A DNA stretch of 52,509 nt from contig DOTD01000062.1 in the NCBI GenBank assembly GCA_003513005.1, forward strand, positions 1 to 52,509, written 5' to 3'. The DNA comes from Desulfotomaculum sp. Lineage in GTDB: Bacteria > Bacillota > Desulfotomaculia > Desulfotomaculales > Nap2-2B. Both the position numbers and the translations under genes were made by a program. The notes below the pieces were generated by a model that worked only from the letters and a program-made list of their open reading frames with translations, did no database searches and had not been told where the DNA came from. Numbering within the stretch: position 1 is the stretch's first letter; every line of letters begins with the position of its first letter. Shown piece by piece: positions 52,390-52,509 of the stretch.

Positions 52390-52509
52390 GCCGCATATTG
52401 ATGAAGCAGCAGCCGGATTAGATGTATTAAGAGAAAGGGCAGGAAGGGATTTGACTTTTCATCCTGCCTTAGTAATGCTTAAAATTTTACGCCAAGAAAT
52501 AAATGTTAC

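Overview
This is a chromosomal stretch of a Gram-positive, endospore-forming anaerobe, most like the Peptococcaceae (Desulfotomaculum/Pelotomaculum relatives). That assignment is an inference from a spoIID homologue, Firmicute gene orders (infC-rpmI-rplT to pheST-zapA-mutS2; relA-dtd-MBL-hisS-aspS; queA-tgt-yajC-secDF; mutS-mutL-miaA-hfq), a bacterial class A RNase P RNA, frequent TTG/GTG starts with strong Shine-Dalgarno sites, and roughly 45-50% GC. No rRNA, tRNA or CRISPR array was seen.

Region 1 (1-3.1 kb) is accessory DNA. A DNA methyltransferase and an MvaI/BcnI-like restriction endonuclease form a compact two-gene restriction-modification module. A 74-bp attC-like integron site starts 2 nt after the endonuclease stop codon. 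A matching core (GTTGGCT, 239-245) lies just before the methyltransferase, so the R-M pair looks like one 1.87-kb integron gene cassette. A second cassette start and a decayed IS110-family transposase follow. Upstream are alternative hairpins and a small ORF with a strong ribosome binding site.

Region 2 (3.1-17.6 kb, almost all minus strand) is translation and genome maintenance: infC-rpmI-rplT, a KtrA-like K+ channel regulator, a TrmH-family rRNA methylase, pheS-pheT, zapA, a 3-methyladenine glycosylase, a U32-family protein and mutS2. infC starts at AUU behind a leader with an attenuator hairpin. A VapBC-type toxin-antitoxin pair is just upstream of the infC promoter. Region 3 (17.7-24.6 kb) is mixed: two sugar-nucleotide epimerases, an uncharacterised 'quinate dehydrogenase-like' protein, a zinc phospholipase C homologue, the ComM/YifB AAA+ protein, thpR, a hypothetical gene and acylphosphatase.

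Region 4 (24.6-36.7 kb, plus strand) runs recJ, relA, a broken dtd, an MBL hydrolase, hisS, aspS, rnpB and a LonB-like protease with a cysteine tail. Region 5 (36.7-44.5 kb, minus strand) holds a DksA-type zinc-finger protein, DUF5665, secF, secD, an HD protein, yajC, tgt, queA and spoIID. Region 6 holds argH (plus), then hfq, miaA, mutL, a collapsed SDR pseudogene and mutS (minus). The last 0.4 kb is not convincingly coding.

Two dispersed repeat families run through the core genome. One is a REP-like family with core GGGACGGTTCTT, in tandem at three places, including inside the annotated 5' end of mutS2. The other is a ~36-bp element present four times, always just past the 3' end of a minus-strand gene. 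The window thus combines a conserved backbone with active repeat insertion, gene decay (dtd, SDR, IS110) and a captured restriction-modification cassette.
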